A stretch of DNA of 64,000 nt from Procambarus clarkii (lineage: Eukaryota; Arthropoda; Malacostraca; Decapoda; Cambaridae), in contig NC_091237.1 of the NCBI RefSeq assembly GCF_040958095.1, positions 14,300,364-14,364,363 on the forward strand, written 5' to 3'. A model generated the notes under the pieces. It made no database searches. It worked only from the letters and a program-made list of their open reading frames with translations, and was not told the DNA's origin. This document shows positions 13,553 through 26,300 of the stretch, piece by piece. A program made the translations under genes and the position numbers. The first letter of the stretch is position 1, and every line of letters starts with the position of its first letter.

Positions 13553-14523
13553 ACCTCCACCACAACCACCATCATATCCAGGTCTCAGTAATCACAATCG
13601 GTTTACAGCCTAATTGCTTGTTTTCCCTTTAAAGCGGATCTAAATGCCTAACTGGCACGGACGGCCCGCGCCTAACGACAGGACGCCGTCAAAACCATCC
13701 TGGAAGCTGGAATGCAAATGACAAGCAAATTCCTGATGGTTTCCCTCCATTTGCTTGGTCTAGCTCTCGAAAAATAATAATTTAACACGGAATATGAGCC
13801 GTAGTAGTCATCTTGCATAGTCATCCAATGTGGTCACTCACCGTGGTGACCACATTCTTCCTACGGTGCAAAACTACGGTCTTCCACCGTAGTCTTGTAC
13901 CATAGTCATGTACAATCATCATACACCGTAGTCTTGCACTGTTGACATACATGGTAGTCTTGCACTGTCATTATCCACTGTAGTCATGCACCGTTCTCAT
14001 TTACCGTAGACTTATACCATCACCATTCACCGTAGTCACTGTTCGTCTAAGCCGTGAATGGTGTTGATGCCATTTATTATATGATGTATAAAATGATACA
14101 GTGCATTCTCGTATTTAAAAATTCAAATGTAGACCAATCAGATTAGACAAATATTTGATGTCAGCCAATCAGGTGTGAGTAAGCCTGCCAGCAAGTCAAT
14201 CAGCCAATGAGCTTGAAGATCCGACAAGACTTGGTGCTATAAATAGTAAGGCAGCGAGGAAAAACAAGTCAGTCGGATGGAAACCTTTCAATGAACGAGA
14301 CGTGCATAGGCGCCGCGGTGACTGGTTTTATCCTTATTACCAACGTAACCGCCATTTTTTTAGCGTTATTACGTTGATAAAACGTCATAGCAACGTAAAA
14401 GATAGGGAACGTTGCGATTTTTGAGACGTATCCTTAGAAGAAGATAATTTGTGGCTGTATTGCCTGAAATCTCCAGCTTGTGGCTCATTGTCGTGAGAAA
14501 TATCGGATTCATAGTGTTTTACC
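13553..14523. other. No gene seen; degenerate CCGTAGTC repeats
   Basis: From about 13800 to 14050 the motif ACCGTAGTCTTG/ATGCAC recurs at roughly 35-40 bp in a badly decayed array. The rest is unremarkable. Confidence 0.5.
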
Positions 14524-15675
14524 AGCTCCTTGTCCTCATGTCCCAGCTCCTTGTCCTCATGTCCCAGCTCCTTGTCCTCATGTCCCAGCTCCTTGTCCTC
14601 ATGTCCCAGCTCCTTGTCCTCATGTCCCAGCTCCTTGTCCTCATGTCCCAGCTCCTTGTCCTCATATCCCAGCTCCTTGTCCTCATGTCCCAGCTCCTTG
14701 TCCTCATATCCCAGCTCCTTGTCCTCATATCCCAGCTCCTTGTCCTCATGTCCCAGCTCCTTGTCCTCATATCCCAGCTCCTTGTCCTCATATCCCAGCT
14801 CCTTGTCCTCATATCCCAGCTCCTTGGCCTCATATCCCAGCTCCTTGTCCTCATGTCCCAGCTCCTTGTCCTCATGTCCCAGCTCCTTGTCCTCATGTCC
14901 CAGCTCCTTGTCCTCATGTCCCAGCTCCTTGTCCTCATGTCCCAGCTCCTTGTCCTCATATCCCAGCTCCTTGTCCTCATATCCCAGCTCCTTGTCCTCA
15001 TATCCCAGCTCCTTGTCCTCATATCCCAGCTCCTTGTCCTCATATCCCAGCTCCTTGTCCTCATGTCCCAGCTCCTTGTCCTCATGTCCCAGCTCCTTGT
15101 CCTCATGTCCCAGCTCCTTGTCCTCATATCCCAGCTCCTTGTCCTCATGTCCCAGCTCCTTGTCCTCATGTCCCAGCTCCTTGTCCTCATGTCCCAGCTC
15201 CTTGTCCTCATGTCCCAGCTCCTTGTCCTCATATCCCGGCTTTTTGTCCTCATATCCCGGCTCCTTGTCCTCATATCCCAGCTCCTTGTCCTCATGTCCC
15301 AGCTCCTTGTCCTCATATCCCAGCTCCTTGTCCTCATGTCCCAGCTCCTTGTCCTCATATCCCAGCTTTTTGTCCTCATATCCCGGCTCCTTGTCCTCAT
15401 ATCCCAGCTTTTTGTCCTCATATCCCGGCTCCTTGTCCTCATATTCCCAGCTTTTTGTCCTCATATCCCGGCTCCTTGTCCTCATATTCCCAGCTTTTTG
15501 TCCTCATATCCCGGCTCCTTGTCCTCATATCCAGCTCCTTGTTCTCATATCCCAGCCCCTTGTCCTCATATCCCTGCTCCTTGTCCTCATATCCCAGCTC
15601 CTTGGCCTCATATCCCAGCTCCTTGGCCTCATATTCCAGCTCCTTGTCCTCGTATCCCAGCTCCTTGTCCTCATA
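14524..15675. repeat. 21-bp minisatellite, about 55 copies
   Basis: Tandem copies of CTCCTTGTCCTCATGTCCCA plus G, with a G/A variant (CATG or CATA) mixed along the array. The unit is a multiple of three without stops, so long open frames exist in several frames of both strands (minus: GHEDKEL/GYEDKEL; plus: LLVLMSQ, APCPHVP, SSLSSCP). From about 15357 the array switches to 42-43-bp dimers (a CTTTTTGTCC unit alternating with a CTCCTTGTCC unit). No start context, splice site or flanking unique coding sequence supports a real protein. Confidence 0.92.
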
Positions 15676-15831
15676 TACTCGTCAGTCATATTGGCTTAAC
15701 GCTATCTCCTCATTATTACGTTACCTTGTGAATTCCCTTGTGCATGGACCTATCCTACTTTGAATACCTCGATCATGTCTCCCCCTCCCTCCTTGTCCTG
15801 CATCTCTCTCAACCCCCGCAAGCACAACTAG

Positions 15832-15950
15832 GTGAATACATTCGCATACACATGTACACATTCACACACCCGCATTTATTCACACACACATATACACACA
15901 CACGCACACATGCACACGCACACATTCACAGATACACACACACAAATGCA
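15832..15950. repeat. CA-rich microsatellite-like block
   Basis: Degenerate (CA)n following a short AAGCACAACTAGGTGAATAC segment that matches the CR1-like LINE and SINE tail A, so it is probably another LINE/SINE 3' end. Confidence 0.65.
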
Positions 15951-15954
15951 AGAA

Positions 15955-16327
15955 ACACTAAAGTAACTGGACAACACATTGGAGGAAAGGAGCAATAAGG
16001 CAGACATGATAACGACGTACAAGATACAAAGAGGGATTGACAAATTAAGATACAGAAGCAAGGTTCAAATTTAGAACCAGAAAAACGGAAGGACGTAATT
16101 GAAAACTGTAAACACAGATGAGTCACAAGGATGTCAGAAAGACATCTTTCAGTCTAACAGTCGTCGATAAGTGGAACGGGGAAGAGTTGAGTAAGTTGTT
16201 GAAGTCAATTCGATATGCAACGTTAAGTGAAAAAAACAGGTGAAAAGAATCACTGTGATTGCTTTGAACTATTGATGGTCGAGACGCGAGGCTTACTGAG
16301 CAGATCCTACAAGCTCAACTAGGTGAG

Positions 16328-16364
<37 letters not shown>

Positions 16365-16372
16365 AGAAGCAA
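15955..16372 (+). mobile_element. CR1-like LINE, decayed 3' fragment with (CA)n
   Basis: The + strand retains a KADMITTYKIQRGIDKL-like stretch at about 15998-16045, then decayed C-terminal sequence and the tail AAGCTCAACTAGGTGAGCAT, running straight into (CA)n (about 16330-16362). Confidence 0.7.
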
Positions 16373-17146
16373 AATCAATAGCCTTCCCCACCGCACCTCA
16401 CGAGCGAACTATATAATCACTCCACCGCTGGACAGCCGATAGCGTTAACGACAAGCAATTAACGTCTCTTACCGCTGGTAATTGCTGACGACTTGGAATA
16501 GAAGGTTATAGACGAGAAGACAGTGCCCTGAGATTAAATCATGGAGCTCCCAAACCCAAAGACAGCACAGTCTATATAGAGAAACTAGCCTAAATCCTAT
16601 TCTTAGGAAATCAAGTACAGTACATATATACTTGATTATATATCAAGTACATATATACTTAGGTATATCAAGTTATATATTCAGTGAACAGCACGAGCCC
16701 AGAGCCATCTGTCCCAGAAACTGGGGACACAATTAGTCCCTATTACACATAGTCTATTAAATAGTTCACAGTACCCATAGTCTATTGAATAGTTCCCAGT
16801 ACCCAAGATCTAGCGAATATTCCCTAATACTTATGATTATATGCCCCAGTACCCACACACCAGTACTTTGAGCCTGTATCAAAATTCCAGTACCTAGGGC
16901 CAAATAACTATAGAGTCCTGTATTTTTAGAGCGCGGGGCTCTAATAATCTAGCTAGTGTGGCGCCTTCCCTCCAAATTATAGCCCATCCTGTCAGCTAGA
17001 TGGAGGGGACGTGGGCCTTCCTCTGTTACTTTCCGGATAACTGGACGCATAATCCGGATAATTAACTCCTTTTATCCGGACTTATTAATTCTCATTAACC
17101 GGCTGTTAAAAAGTAAAATGGTTAGGTGGAAGTCGCCGTCAAGATT
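16373..17146. other. No gene seen; small repeats
   Basis: An imperfect inverted repeat (ATATATACTTGAT with ATCAAGTACATATAT) lies at about 16623-16660. A degenerate 34-bp repeat around TAGTCTATT.AATAGTTC lies at 16750-16850. Confidence 0.5.
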
Positions 17147-17490
17147 AATTTTGCATACTTTTGTTGAAAATATGAATATTGCAAACTTTTGTTGAAAATA
17201 TTAATACTGCAAACTGTTGTTGAAAATATTAATATTGCATAGTTCTACTGAAACGATCAATATTGCAAACTTTGTGGAAAATATTAATATTGCATACTTT
17301 CGTGGAAAATATTAATATTGCATACTTTCGTGGAAAATATTAATATTGCATATTTGTGTTGCGAAGATGAATATCGCATACCCATGATGAAAAAAATGAT
17401 ATTGCATAATTTATTAGAAAAGATCAATATTGTATATTTTTGTTGAAAAGGTCAGTTTTTTAAACTTCTGTTGAAAAGGCTAGTACTGAA
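17147..17490. repeat. AT-rich degenerate 28-30 bp repeat
   Basis: About eleven units around TGTTGAAAATATTAATATTG plus CATACTT, decaying to the right. Confidence 0.8.
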
Positions 17491-20321
17491 TCTCTTTGTT
17501 AAACAAGATCAAATTTTTTAATTTTAGAAAAAAAATCTGTGTATCCTCCTTGAAAGGTAACACTTAGAGTAAGAATTGGGTCAAACGTTCAAATATGTAC
17601 GGTTTAACTTTAAAAACAGTTCACGTTTGCATTATTGAATTAGCCCAAATGGCATTCTAAACAATTGGAAAATTAAATAAAGCCCCCAAACCTAACCTGT
17701 CCAAGCAATCCTAGGTCAGTGGTGAGGTAGTCAGGTGAATAAGTAAGAGGTGAGGTGGGTTCAAGAATATGATCGAGGCTTGCAAGTGGGTTCAAGAGAT
17801 TTACCAGAGAGTGAAAAGGCGTGTCTCACTAGTATAACACACCAGCACATATAGACAAGAACATACGAAAGACAGAGCAAACTTATTTCAAACACCATCA
17901 AACTTTCCCATTAATCCCAAAAACACTGAACCCTTCAAGTACCCTCACACTGACAAAGTCCAAAGATATTTACATCACATAAACACCTGTTAACCCATGT
18001 CTTCCTCACTCTTCCTCCGCGCATCTGGTGCAGTAAAGTAACTAAGATCAACACTGGAGATTTTGTGTTGCTTGTGTGTGCGTTGGGGCCTGGTTATTGT
18101 CTCTTTGTGTAGGGACCTCACGACTGAGTGAGTCAGAAACAGGATCATGTAAGAGGTTGGGGAGGTATTTGGAGAGAAAGAGAGAGAAAAAGATAGAGAG
18201 AGGGAGAGAGTCATGTATGAGATCAATTAATCTCATACTCCCCCTCCAACTGCGTTTAAACCGATGAATGCATCCTTAAAGCAATAGACATTTGGTCGTA
18301 AAAGGAAAAGGGGATTAAATGCAAAAGGAAGGGAGGAAAGGAAGAAAGGAAAAAGAAAAAGGAAGGGAGGGAGGAAAGGAAGAAGGTAAAAGAAAAAGGA
18401 AGGAAGGGAGGACAGGAAGCAGACGTAACAAAGGAAGGAAAAGAAGATGGTAAAAAAGGAAGAAGGGCGGAAAAATAAATATTGAAAGGGAAAATCTTCC
18501 GTGCACGCAGGTCAGTGTCTGGTTAATTTAAAGCAAAATTCTCTGTTGTGGGATCTATGCAAGTGTAGGAAAAACAGGTGGTAATACCAAGGAAAGATAT
18601 GGGAAAGATAATAATGAAGATAAGAAAGACCAATTTCTTTTAAAGCTAAGGGAACGCTAAAAGAAAGCTATAGGAAAGCTAAAAGAAAGCTAATGGAAAG
18701 TGACCCATGAAATTATTAACTCTCATCCCTCCGTCTCTCTCTCTCTCCTTCTCTGTTAAGTATTCGAACCAGAGGACTGCTAAATAAACGTATAAATAAA
18801 AATATTGAAATAGAAGACCCTGCAAGTTAAAAAAAAATCTTGAACGAAATGTAAAAAGAAAAGATTAGATGAGAGGGTTGTTTGTGAGGGAGGAGAGGCG
18901 GTGAGAGGGGTGCCGAGAGGTACGGAAGAGGGAGTAAGAGGGAAGAGGTATGAGAGGGAGATGAGGTACCAGACCCTGTAGAGAGGCGACGAGTGTAGAG
19001 AGTTGAGTGCCCCCGGATCAAGGCACATCACCACAAGGCCAGCAATAGCTCCCTTCCTTATTTACCCACAGTATCGACATCAAAAAAAGACTATAATATA
19101 TGTATTATTATTATTATCCCTCATAGTAGCTCCGGATCTGATGCTCGGTAATCACCTACATGACTTCATTAAATCACCGTCACTCTAAATGCAAATGTCT
19201 TTATTTCTGAACACATTCAACGTATTCGAGTCTACCGATGAGAGAATTAAAGCAAATTTTACGCCTGGCGTAAGCCCTATTGGACGGGCCTTCCCATTCA
19301 TTTGACCGGAAAATAGCTATTCTCTCCTAATAACTTACCATGTCTGGCTTCATATTCATCAAATTGTTTAATGTGATAATCTCGCATGATGGGAGGACTC
19401 GCAGGCGGCTGATTAATTTATAATGTTCCCCTTTCCGTAATTATGACTACATTTCCGCCTGTCGGTGCTTGCCTGTTTGTGCGTCTCTGGTTGTAAATAT
19501 GTTTGCTTGTGCCTGTCCAACTGTACCAGGTGGACAGGCTGTTTGTAGTTTGCTTTTTGGTTTATGTTTGTATCTGTCTTGTGCTGGTAGGCAACCTTGC
19601 TGCTTCTTAGTTTGGTTGTTCGCAGCTTGCATGTGTCTATAATTTCTGCCTTCTCCTATCTCTCATCCCTATCTCTCCTATCTCTCATCAAAGTAGTCTT
19701 CTTGACTACTTTTCTGTTTAGAAACATCCCTCTTTTTTCTAGCTAGAATTTTACACAAAAACATTTGAATTGTACACATTGAGTACGACACATCTCTCCC
19801 CCATAATATAAAACATGGTTTTCCGCTAAACACTCGCGGTCTCAACACACTAATATTTTCCCCGTTTGTAAACACACTTTTACAAACACTTATCGGTCAT
19901 AAACACAGTGCCCACCAACAAAAACACCATGATACCTAAATACAACGCAGAAGTAAACACCGCTGGCAACTGGTGTATGGAAGCCGCAGTATGCAATCAA
20001 AACTTTTCCACTCGGTCTAGCAAAGATCAAATAGAGCGAGGCACAATGCAGGACAATACTGTATCTGGAAATCCCGGTTTAGGCGCCTAGTACCGTATGG
20101 CTCAAAGGATATACGGAAAAAAGTAAAATCTAAAAATGATATTGCGCCTGAATCGTATCCGTTTTCTGTGTTATATTGAGTTGTTGTAATTTTGAAAACG
20201 GGAAGCGGGATGCGTAAACTTGATGAAAATATTTAGGTAAAAATACAAGCGGATATAGAAACATGTTTAATAGAAATAACAACTAGAATATTGGATGATA
20301 CGCTTCAGGGTTAGGATTTAA
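17491..20321. other. No gene seen
   Basis: Contains purine-rich blocks at 18165-18210 and 18315-18480 and a few AAAGCTAA.GGAAAG copies near 18640-18700. Open frames are short and without recognisable domains. Confidence 0.4.
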
Positions 20322-20560
20322 CGAACATTTACGCAGATACTTAGGAACCTGTACATCTTTTCTCAATCTTTGGCTGCTTAGTTTACACTTATTAAACAGT
20401 TAACGAGCCTGGAAACTTCCCAGTCACATGTTATTATTGTTTTAAACAGCCTCCTGGTGCTCCGGTACTCATAAACTGTTTAGTAAATGGAAACAAAAGC
20501 CGCCAATGTTTGAGAAAAGGTGTAGAAGTTTGTGCATATTTGCGTAAATGATGAATCGCG
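20322..20560. mobile_element. MITE-like inverted repeat element, copy 1
   Basis: The ends TACTTAGGAACCTGTACATC and AGGTGTAGAAGTTTGTGCAT are degenerate inverted repeats. The interior (TTGGC.GCTTAGTTT, TTATTAAACAGTTAA, CTGTTTA.TAAATG) matches the element at 26387-26640. No transposase frame. Confidence 0.75.
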
Positions 20561-20851
20561 GCAGCCACCGTCTCGGTTGCATCTTTTTTTCCGGTTTCCT
20601 CATCTCTGGGGAGGTGAGTGTCGCCTGGGTGGAGTCCCATTCTCCTCAGTCGTGGCACTTCCCCTGGCTCTATTGTGAAGGCCTCCTCCCCCTCCTCCTC
20701 CTGGGGCGGAAGCAGGCTTCAGAAGGGGCTGAGGGTGCAGTGGGGGGAGGGGGGTGTTAAGGGGTAGTGAGGATGTTACAGTTAGTGGGGGGAGGGGAGG
20801 GGGGTGAGTGTTAGTGGTGAAAGCAGTTTTGTCCGTGTGTGTATGTGAATG

Positions 20852-20967
<116 letters not shown>

Positions 20968-21281
20968 GCCACCGCCGTTGATGAGTGTGTGCCTGTTAAT
21001 GTAATTATATTGTATATGAGAGTCATTATTAGCGAATTACCTTCATTACACCAGAATATCGGTGATTATATTAATATTGCATTATTGGATCAAAACGTGA
21101 CGGAGGTGATGTGACAGCGGTTCACGAGCGCTGTGTACCTTGCTCTATATGTGTACATGTATGTGTATGTGTACATATATATGTGCGTGTACATATATAT
21201 GTATGTGTACACACACACCTGTATCTGTGGCTGTAAGAGTCTGTCTGTCTGATGGAGGCCAGACGTGCGTGCGTGTGTGTG

Positions 21282-21578
21282 TTTACTAGTTGTGTTTTGC
21301 GGGGGTTGAGCTTTGCTCTTTCGGCCCGCCTCTCAACTGTCAATCAACTGTTTACTAACTACTTTTTTTTTTTTTTTTTTTTTCCCCACACCACACACAC
21401 ACACCCCAGGAAGCAGCCCGTGACAGCTGACTAACTCCCAGGTACCTATTTACTGCTAGGTAACAGGGGCACTTAGGGTGAAAGAAACTTTGCCCATTTG
21501 TTTCTGCCTCGTGCGGGAATCGAACCCGCGCCACAGAATTACGAGTCCTGCACGCTATCCACCAGGCTACGAGGCCCC
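21282..21578 (-). mobile_element. tRNA-Thr-type SINE, tail A, complete
   Basis: On the minus strand a 73-nt tRNA-like head (21578 leftward) has A box GTAGCCTGGTG, anticodon-loop sequence CTCGTAA (CGT, Thr) and B box GGTTCGATTCC. The body with CTAGCAGTAAATAGGTACC follows, then GCTGTCACGGGCTGCTTCC, a poly(A)/CA spacer and tail A (GGCGGGCCGAAAGAGCAAAG, CTCAACCCCCGCAA). Tail A is the 3' end of the CR1-like LINE seen at 9075. Confidence 0.88.
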
Positions 21579-22596
21579 ATGTGTGTGTGTATATGTGTGT
21601 GTGTGCGTTCCCTGGCCTTAACTATCCACCCTTAGAGTAACAAATCGAACTTTGTCTTGAGATCGCTTCCAGACGCCGCGTGAGTCCTCACACCCACACA
21701 CTGGGAGCCCGCCCCCCCATACACTGGGCGTCCTCCTCCTCCCACACACTGAGAAGCCCCCCTTACACTGGGCGTCCCCCTCCCACCCACACACACAATG
21801 GTCGCGCTGACACAGAGGTCCAGAGAGAGGCCGGCCCTGGACGAGTAATTTGGCCCACCACTCAGCGTCTGATCAGCCTGGACGCTGGCCAGATTACGGC
21901 TTCCATTGTCTGTGAACGCCCAGGGACGCTCTAGAGGTGTCTGGGGACATTTGGGACCTGCTGGGGGGGCGGATGTTTTGAGAGTTCTCGAGGCGGCTGG
22001 GATCTTCTAGTGTGGGTATTTTGCTGATGCCTACGAATGTCTTCTGACTTTTGGTTGCCCGAAATGCAGTGCTGACGTCTGGGGTAGTATGCTGGTGTCT
22101 GGGGTCGTTTGCTGACCCCTGAGGTCATCTTCTGATGGGGGAAGGTCATCTATTGAATCTAGGGGTCATCTTCTGACGCCTAGGGTCATCGTCTGACGCC
22201 TGGGTCGTCTGCTGTCGACTAAGGTCATCTGGGAAGAGAGCTGTGACCAAAGATGTGTCTGATTATTAAATTAATGGCGAAGATTGGGAGTACAGGAGTG
22301 TGTACAGGATGGAGAGTTGATGCACCCGTAAGCAGGGGGTTTGCCGGGTGCATGTAATGGACTTTGGCCTTTGTTTATGAGGACGGACTGGTTTATGAAT
22401 GAAAAGCGGTTTACACACGACTCACAACTGATGAGGTCCGAACACTTCCGGAACAAGTGCTTCGCTGACGACTTTTGTTCGAACCCCAACGCTGTAAATG
22501 CTTCACCCACATACTTCAAATACAAATAATCGCTAACAGACTCCTCGGTCCTGAGAAGCTCTTCGATCCTGGGAAGTTCTTTGGTGACTTGGGAAT
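21579..22596. other. No gene seen; degenerate repeats
   Basis: Repeats of CACACTGGG/GCGTCC.CC at 21690-21800 and of GGTCATC.TCTGACGCCT at 22080-22235, both strongly decayed. Confidence 0.5.
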
Positions 22597-22890
22597 CTAA
22601 GACGTCCAACCCAAGTTTGCTACGGACCATGACGGTCAACCCAAGAACATTCCAGATTAAGACAGTCAGCCCTACAACGTTCCAGGCCAAGACGATAAGT
22701 CCAAGGACGTTCCAGACCATGCCGATAAGTTCAGTAGGATTCCAGACCTAGACCATCATCCTAAGGATGTTCGTGATCAAGATGGGCAGCCTAGGAACGT
22801 TCCAGAACATGACGACCAGCACTAGGACGTTCCAGACTAAGGCGATCAGCCCAAGTACGTTCCATACCTAGACGATCAGCCCAGTGACGT
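22597..22890. repeat. Degenerate 34-bp minisatellite
   Basis: About eight units around GACGTTCCAGACCAAGACGA plus TCAGCCCAAG, heavily mutated. Confidence 0.75.
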
Positions 22891-23124
22891 TGTCCGTAGA
22901 TGCTGCTGCTGCCTTAGACACCGACGAACGACGTACAAAAACCAACTTGAAGACACGTCAGTAAAACTTTAACTCAATTTCTTCCAGCAACTTCGGCTCT
23001 CCGGAGCACGTTTGAATGGCTGCGGGCGATGCATTGGCGGGAAGCTTCAGAGGTTCGGGTGAGGAGTGTTGGAGTAAAGTGGAGTCTGCTGGTGGTGGGA
23101 AAGGTGATTGTAAACAGCCCTGAG

Positions 23125-23995
23125 TTTGTACTCACCTAGTTGTGATTGTTGTGGTGGGGCATCTGCTCTTAAGCCCCGCCTCTCGGTCGTTATTAGTTCA
23201 TTGCCTAATCACTCATTTCCCTAGTTTTTTCTTAGTCTATTTACATTTGTAACTGTGTATTAAATTGACTTCTTTAATTTTTTGTTCTCTCGTTCGTTAA
23301 TTTGAACACTGTTTTTGCCTCTGCTTTTTGAATCTTGTACGTCGTTATCATGTTTGCACTACTCCTTTCCTCCAATCTCCTTTAGCTCAGTAACAGCCTT
23401 GTTGCATATTTGTGGACCTTTTCATGTTTTATTTTATGTATCGTTAGGTGGGGGATTACATGCTGGGGCAGCGTACTCATTAACAGGTCTCACAAAGGAT
23501 GTATACAGTGCTCGGAAGGGGTCTGAGTCTAATTGTTCCTGAAGGATAACTGGACGATCGCCAGTATGATATCTGCCCTCGTTATCCTGCTGGTGTGTAC
23601 CTCTGGTGTCAGAGCTCCAGTTATGTCCACTCCTGAGTCGTTCTCTCCTTCAGTCGTTGGAAGTGGCCTTCCCTTCACCCTGTATACTATTTTAAGTCTT
23701 CTTCCTCTAATTCTTATCCTCATAACCTTACATTTGTTAGAGTTAAAGTCTAGTAGCCATTTCTCAGACCATCTCTAAAGATTATATAGTTCATCTTGTA
23801 ATGTATTGCAGTCCTCCTTAGGTCTGATTAACATCATTAGCTTAGCATATTCAGCAAACATTGACAAGCATGAACTTATTTCCTCTGTTAGATTGTTTAC
23901 GCATATTAGGAACAGCCTGGGGCCTAGTCCCGACCCTTGCGTTACTCCACTCCTTACCTCTCTCTCCAGTCGTATAGCTTTTGAGACGTAACAAG
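23125..23995 (-). mobile_element. CR1-like LINE, decayed, second subfamily
   Basis: On the minus strand the region with FAEYA, then an ELYNL..R.SEKWLLDFNSNKC-like stretch and a GVDI.G.LTPEVH motif is followed by a UTR whose tail reads CACAACTAGGTGAGTACAAA. Several frameshifts. The tail differs from the main family in the segment before the last 20 bases. Confidence 0.7.
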
Positions 23996-23999
23996 GATA

Positions 24000-24228
24000 T
24001 TGGAAAGAACATCTTCAATGCCAGTGAGGCAAATAAGGTAAAATTACTTTAACGAAAAGTGGAGCGAGCAGACTCCACATACAGATATAAAATCATACAG
24101 ATTAAAAGAATTCAATCAGTAGTTCGGGAAACCGCGCACCATTCAACTGAAAGTTAAGAGGCGAGACCCAGGACCCGAAGCTCAACCTCACCCACCCTTC
24201 AAGGACCGGTAGGTGAGCATATACACCC
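24000..24228 (+). mobile_element. LINE 3' end fragment
   Basis: Decayed C-terminal coding sequence and 3' UTR, ending CGAAGCTCAACCTCACCCAC and ACCGGTAGGTGAGCATATAC. It abuts the opposite-strand LINE at 23995. Confidence 0.55.
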
Positions 24229-24705
24229 CTCCTAGTCCTGAAGGCCTCATCAACGACTGAGAGAACAAACCCCCTCAAAATATTGGCAGACAGGAAGAGT
24301 GAATGTTGAACCTTCCAGCAGAGAAAGACGGGGGAGGCGTACAGGTCGTGCCACAGTACTACGCGGGACAGATTGTGTGTCAGTGCAGGTGACAGGGGTG
24401 ACAGGAAGGCGACAGAGGGAGAGGGGAGAGAGAGAGAGATTTCAATTTAAGCTCAGAAAATGCGATGTTGAACTCCACAGGGGGTGGGATGGGTCCCACT
24501 GAGTCTTATAGACTGTGTGTGTGTGTGTGTGTGTGTGCTTCCTGTGTCTCTCAACCCGTCCTCCGGCGACCCTCGTCAACCAGCCGCCGACCCCACAAAA
24601 ACGCATTCATTAACTGTAACATTTTATTAATTAAAAACAGGAATTTTCTCATATATAAATTAGTATTATATATTAGTATATTGTGCATCTTTATGCACAA
24701 TAACG
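24229..24705. other. No gene seen
   Basis: Contains a (GT) run at about 24516-24536. No support for the short open frames. Confidence 0.4.
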
Positions 24706-24896
24706 TAGGTTAGGTTAGGTTAGATTAGATTACGTTGGGTTAAGTTAGATTAGATTACGTTGGGTTAGGTTAGGTTAGATTAGATTACGTTGGGTTAGGT
24801 TAGATTAGATTACGTTGGGTTAGGTTAGGTTAGATTAGATTACGTTGGGTCAGGTTAGGTTAGATTAGATTTACGTTGGGTTAGGTTAGGTTAAGT
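24706..24896. repeat. Interstitial TTAGG/TTAGA block
   Basis: TTAGGTTAGG and TTAGATTAGA pentamers alternate with ACGTTGGGTT, giving a higher-order unit of about 35-40 bp repeated five times. Orientation is opposite to the CCTAA block at 4426. Confidence 0.8.
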
Positions 24897-25285
24897 TTGC
24901 TCAGGTGTTTAGATTCTGTTGGCAAATTATCTACATTTGTAGTACGTGGGTGAAGCATTTACAGCGTTGTGGTTCGAACAGAGGTCGCCAGCGAAGGACT
25001 GGTTGAGAAATGTTGGAACGTCATCAGTTGTGAGTCGTGTGTAAACCATTTCTCATTCATAAACAAGGGGTTTGGCCGCTGGATTAACGAGCCTTTGTTG
25101 ATGAGGATGGACTGCTATCTCTTGTTTCTCTGCTTCGGTCTGTTATGTATCTGCTTCCATCTCTTGTGGTCTTTTGTTGTGTCTGCTTCGGTCTCTTTTG
25201 TTTGGCTTTGGTCTTAAAGCTCACAAAGAAACATATACACATAAACAAACAGAAAATGGGAAACACACAGGTTGGGAGTCAGTAC

Positions 25286-25350
25286 ATTAGACAACCGACG
25301 GTTAGAAAGGCGGGGTCCAAGAGCTAACACCTCGATCCTGCAGGCATAAA
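25286..25350 (+). mobile_element. LINE-type 3' tail fragment
   Basis: GGTTAGAAAGGCGGGGTCCA plus AGAGCTAACACCTCGATCCT resembles the LINE tails. The reverse complement of a related tail lies at about 32465-32515. Confidence 0.5.
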
Positions 25351-25369
25351 TAGTAACTACAGAGACAAG

Positions 25370-25480
25370 CCCACGCAAACAGACAAAGACACAGAGACAA
25401 ACCCGCTCAAACAAAGACACAAAGACAAACCCGCTCAAACAAAGACACAGAGACAAACCCAAACAAACACAGACAGCGAC
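25370..25480. repeat. Degenerate 32-34 bp repeat
   Basis: Three to four units of AAAGACACAGAGACAAACCC plus GCTCAAAC. Confidence 0.7.
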
Positions 25481-25872
25481 AAACCCACATAAACAACCAT
25501 CAAAACAAAACTTAATCAAGATCCATCAAGACAAACCCAAACAAGCAAGCAAACAAAAGACACAAACACAAGTCAGAATATACAGAGATACGCAGCCCAA
25601 TGGTGCACAGACGGACAAAAAGCTACAAAAGAAATACAGAATACATGATACATAGAAATACAAAATACATGATACAGAGAAATACAGAGAGGAAGAACTA
25701 TACACTACGAGGCCCCCGGAGTGTGGGCGAGGGAGGGGGAGGAGGAGGCGACGAGTGATTACCTGTACATTACCTACAGTTTCGAGGATTTACCGGGATT
25801 TTCCAAGTACCAGCTGTGAAGCCGTCCCGGGATTTATGTAAGGCGGCAATTCTCTCGGCGGATTTAGAGGCG

Positions 25873-26110
25873 TGAATGTTGCAGAGGGTGTAGTAAATGT
25901 TGCAGAGGGGTGTAGTAAATGTTGCAGAGAGGGTGTAGTAAATGTTGCAGAGAGGGTGTAGTAAATGTTGCAGAGGGTGTAGTAAATGTTGCAGAGGGTG
26001 TAGTAAATGTTGCAGAGGGTGTAGTAAATGTTGCATAGTGGGAAGTAAATGTTGCCAAATATGAGGTCAGTGTTGCATAATGTAATGTCAATGTTGCAAT
26101 GGCGATTAAA
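25873..26110. repeat. 21-bp minisatellite (GTTGCAGAGGGTGTAGTAAA)
   Basis: About nine clear units of 20-22 bp, with one- or two-base length changes, decaying into more diverged GTAAATGTTGC copies on the right. Confidence 0.85.
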
Positions 26111-26300
26111 TAAGGACACGGAGTTAAGGGCTCAGTTTTTTTTGACGAAGAATATCCCGGCACTCTCGACACAGGTCCGCTCCATCGGCTATCGATCCCG
26201 GCTGTCAATATTGACTCTCTCCACATTCCCTCGGTAACTGGCTGTCACTCGCAGGGTAGATTAGCCTTGTGTGCTGTTTTTTGCTGTTAAGGACGAAGGA

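Noticed and set aside
14480-15763. 426-427 codon frames on the + strand
   Set aside because: Frames of the 21-bp array; hydrophobic or Pro/Cys repeats without unique flanks that look coding.
21505-21578. tRNA-Thr(CGT) gene on the minus strand
   Set aside because: The cloverleaf is fairly good, but it is continuous with the SINE body and repeated at five other sites; treated as the SINE head.
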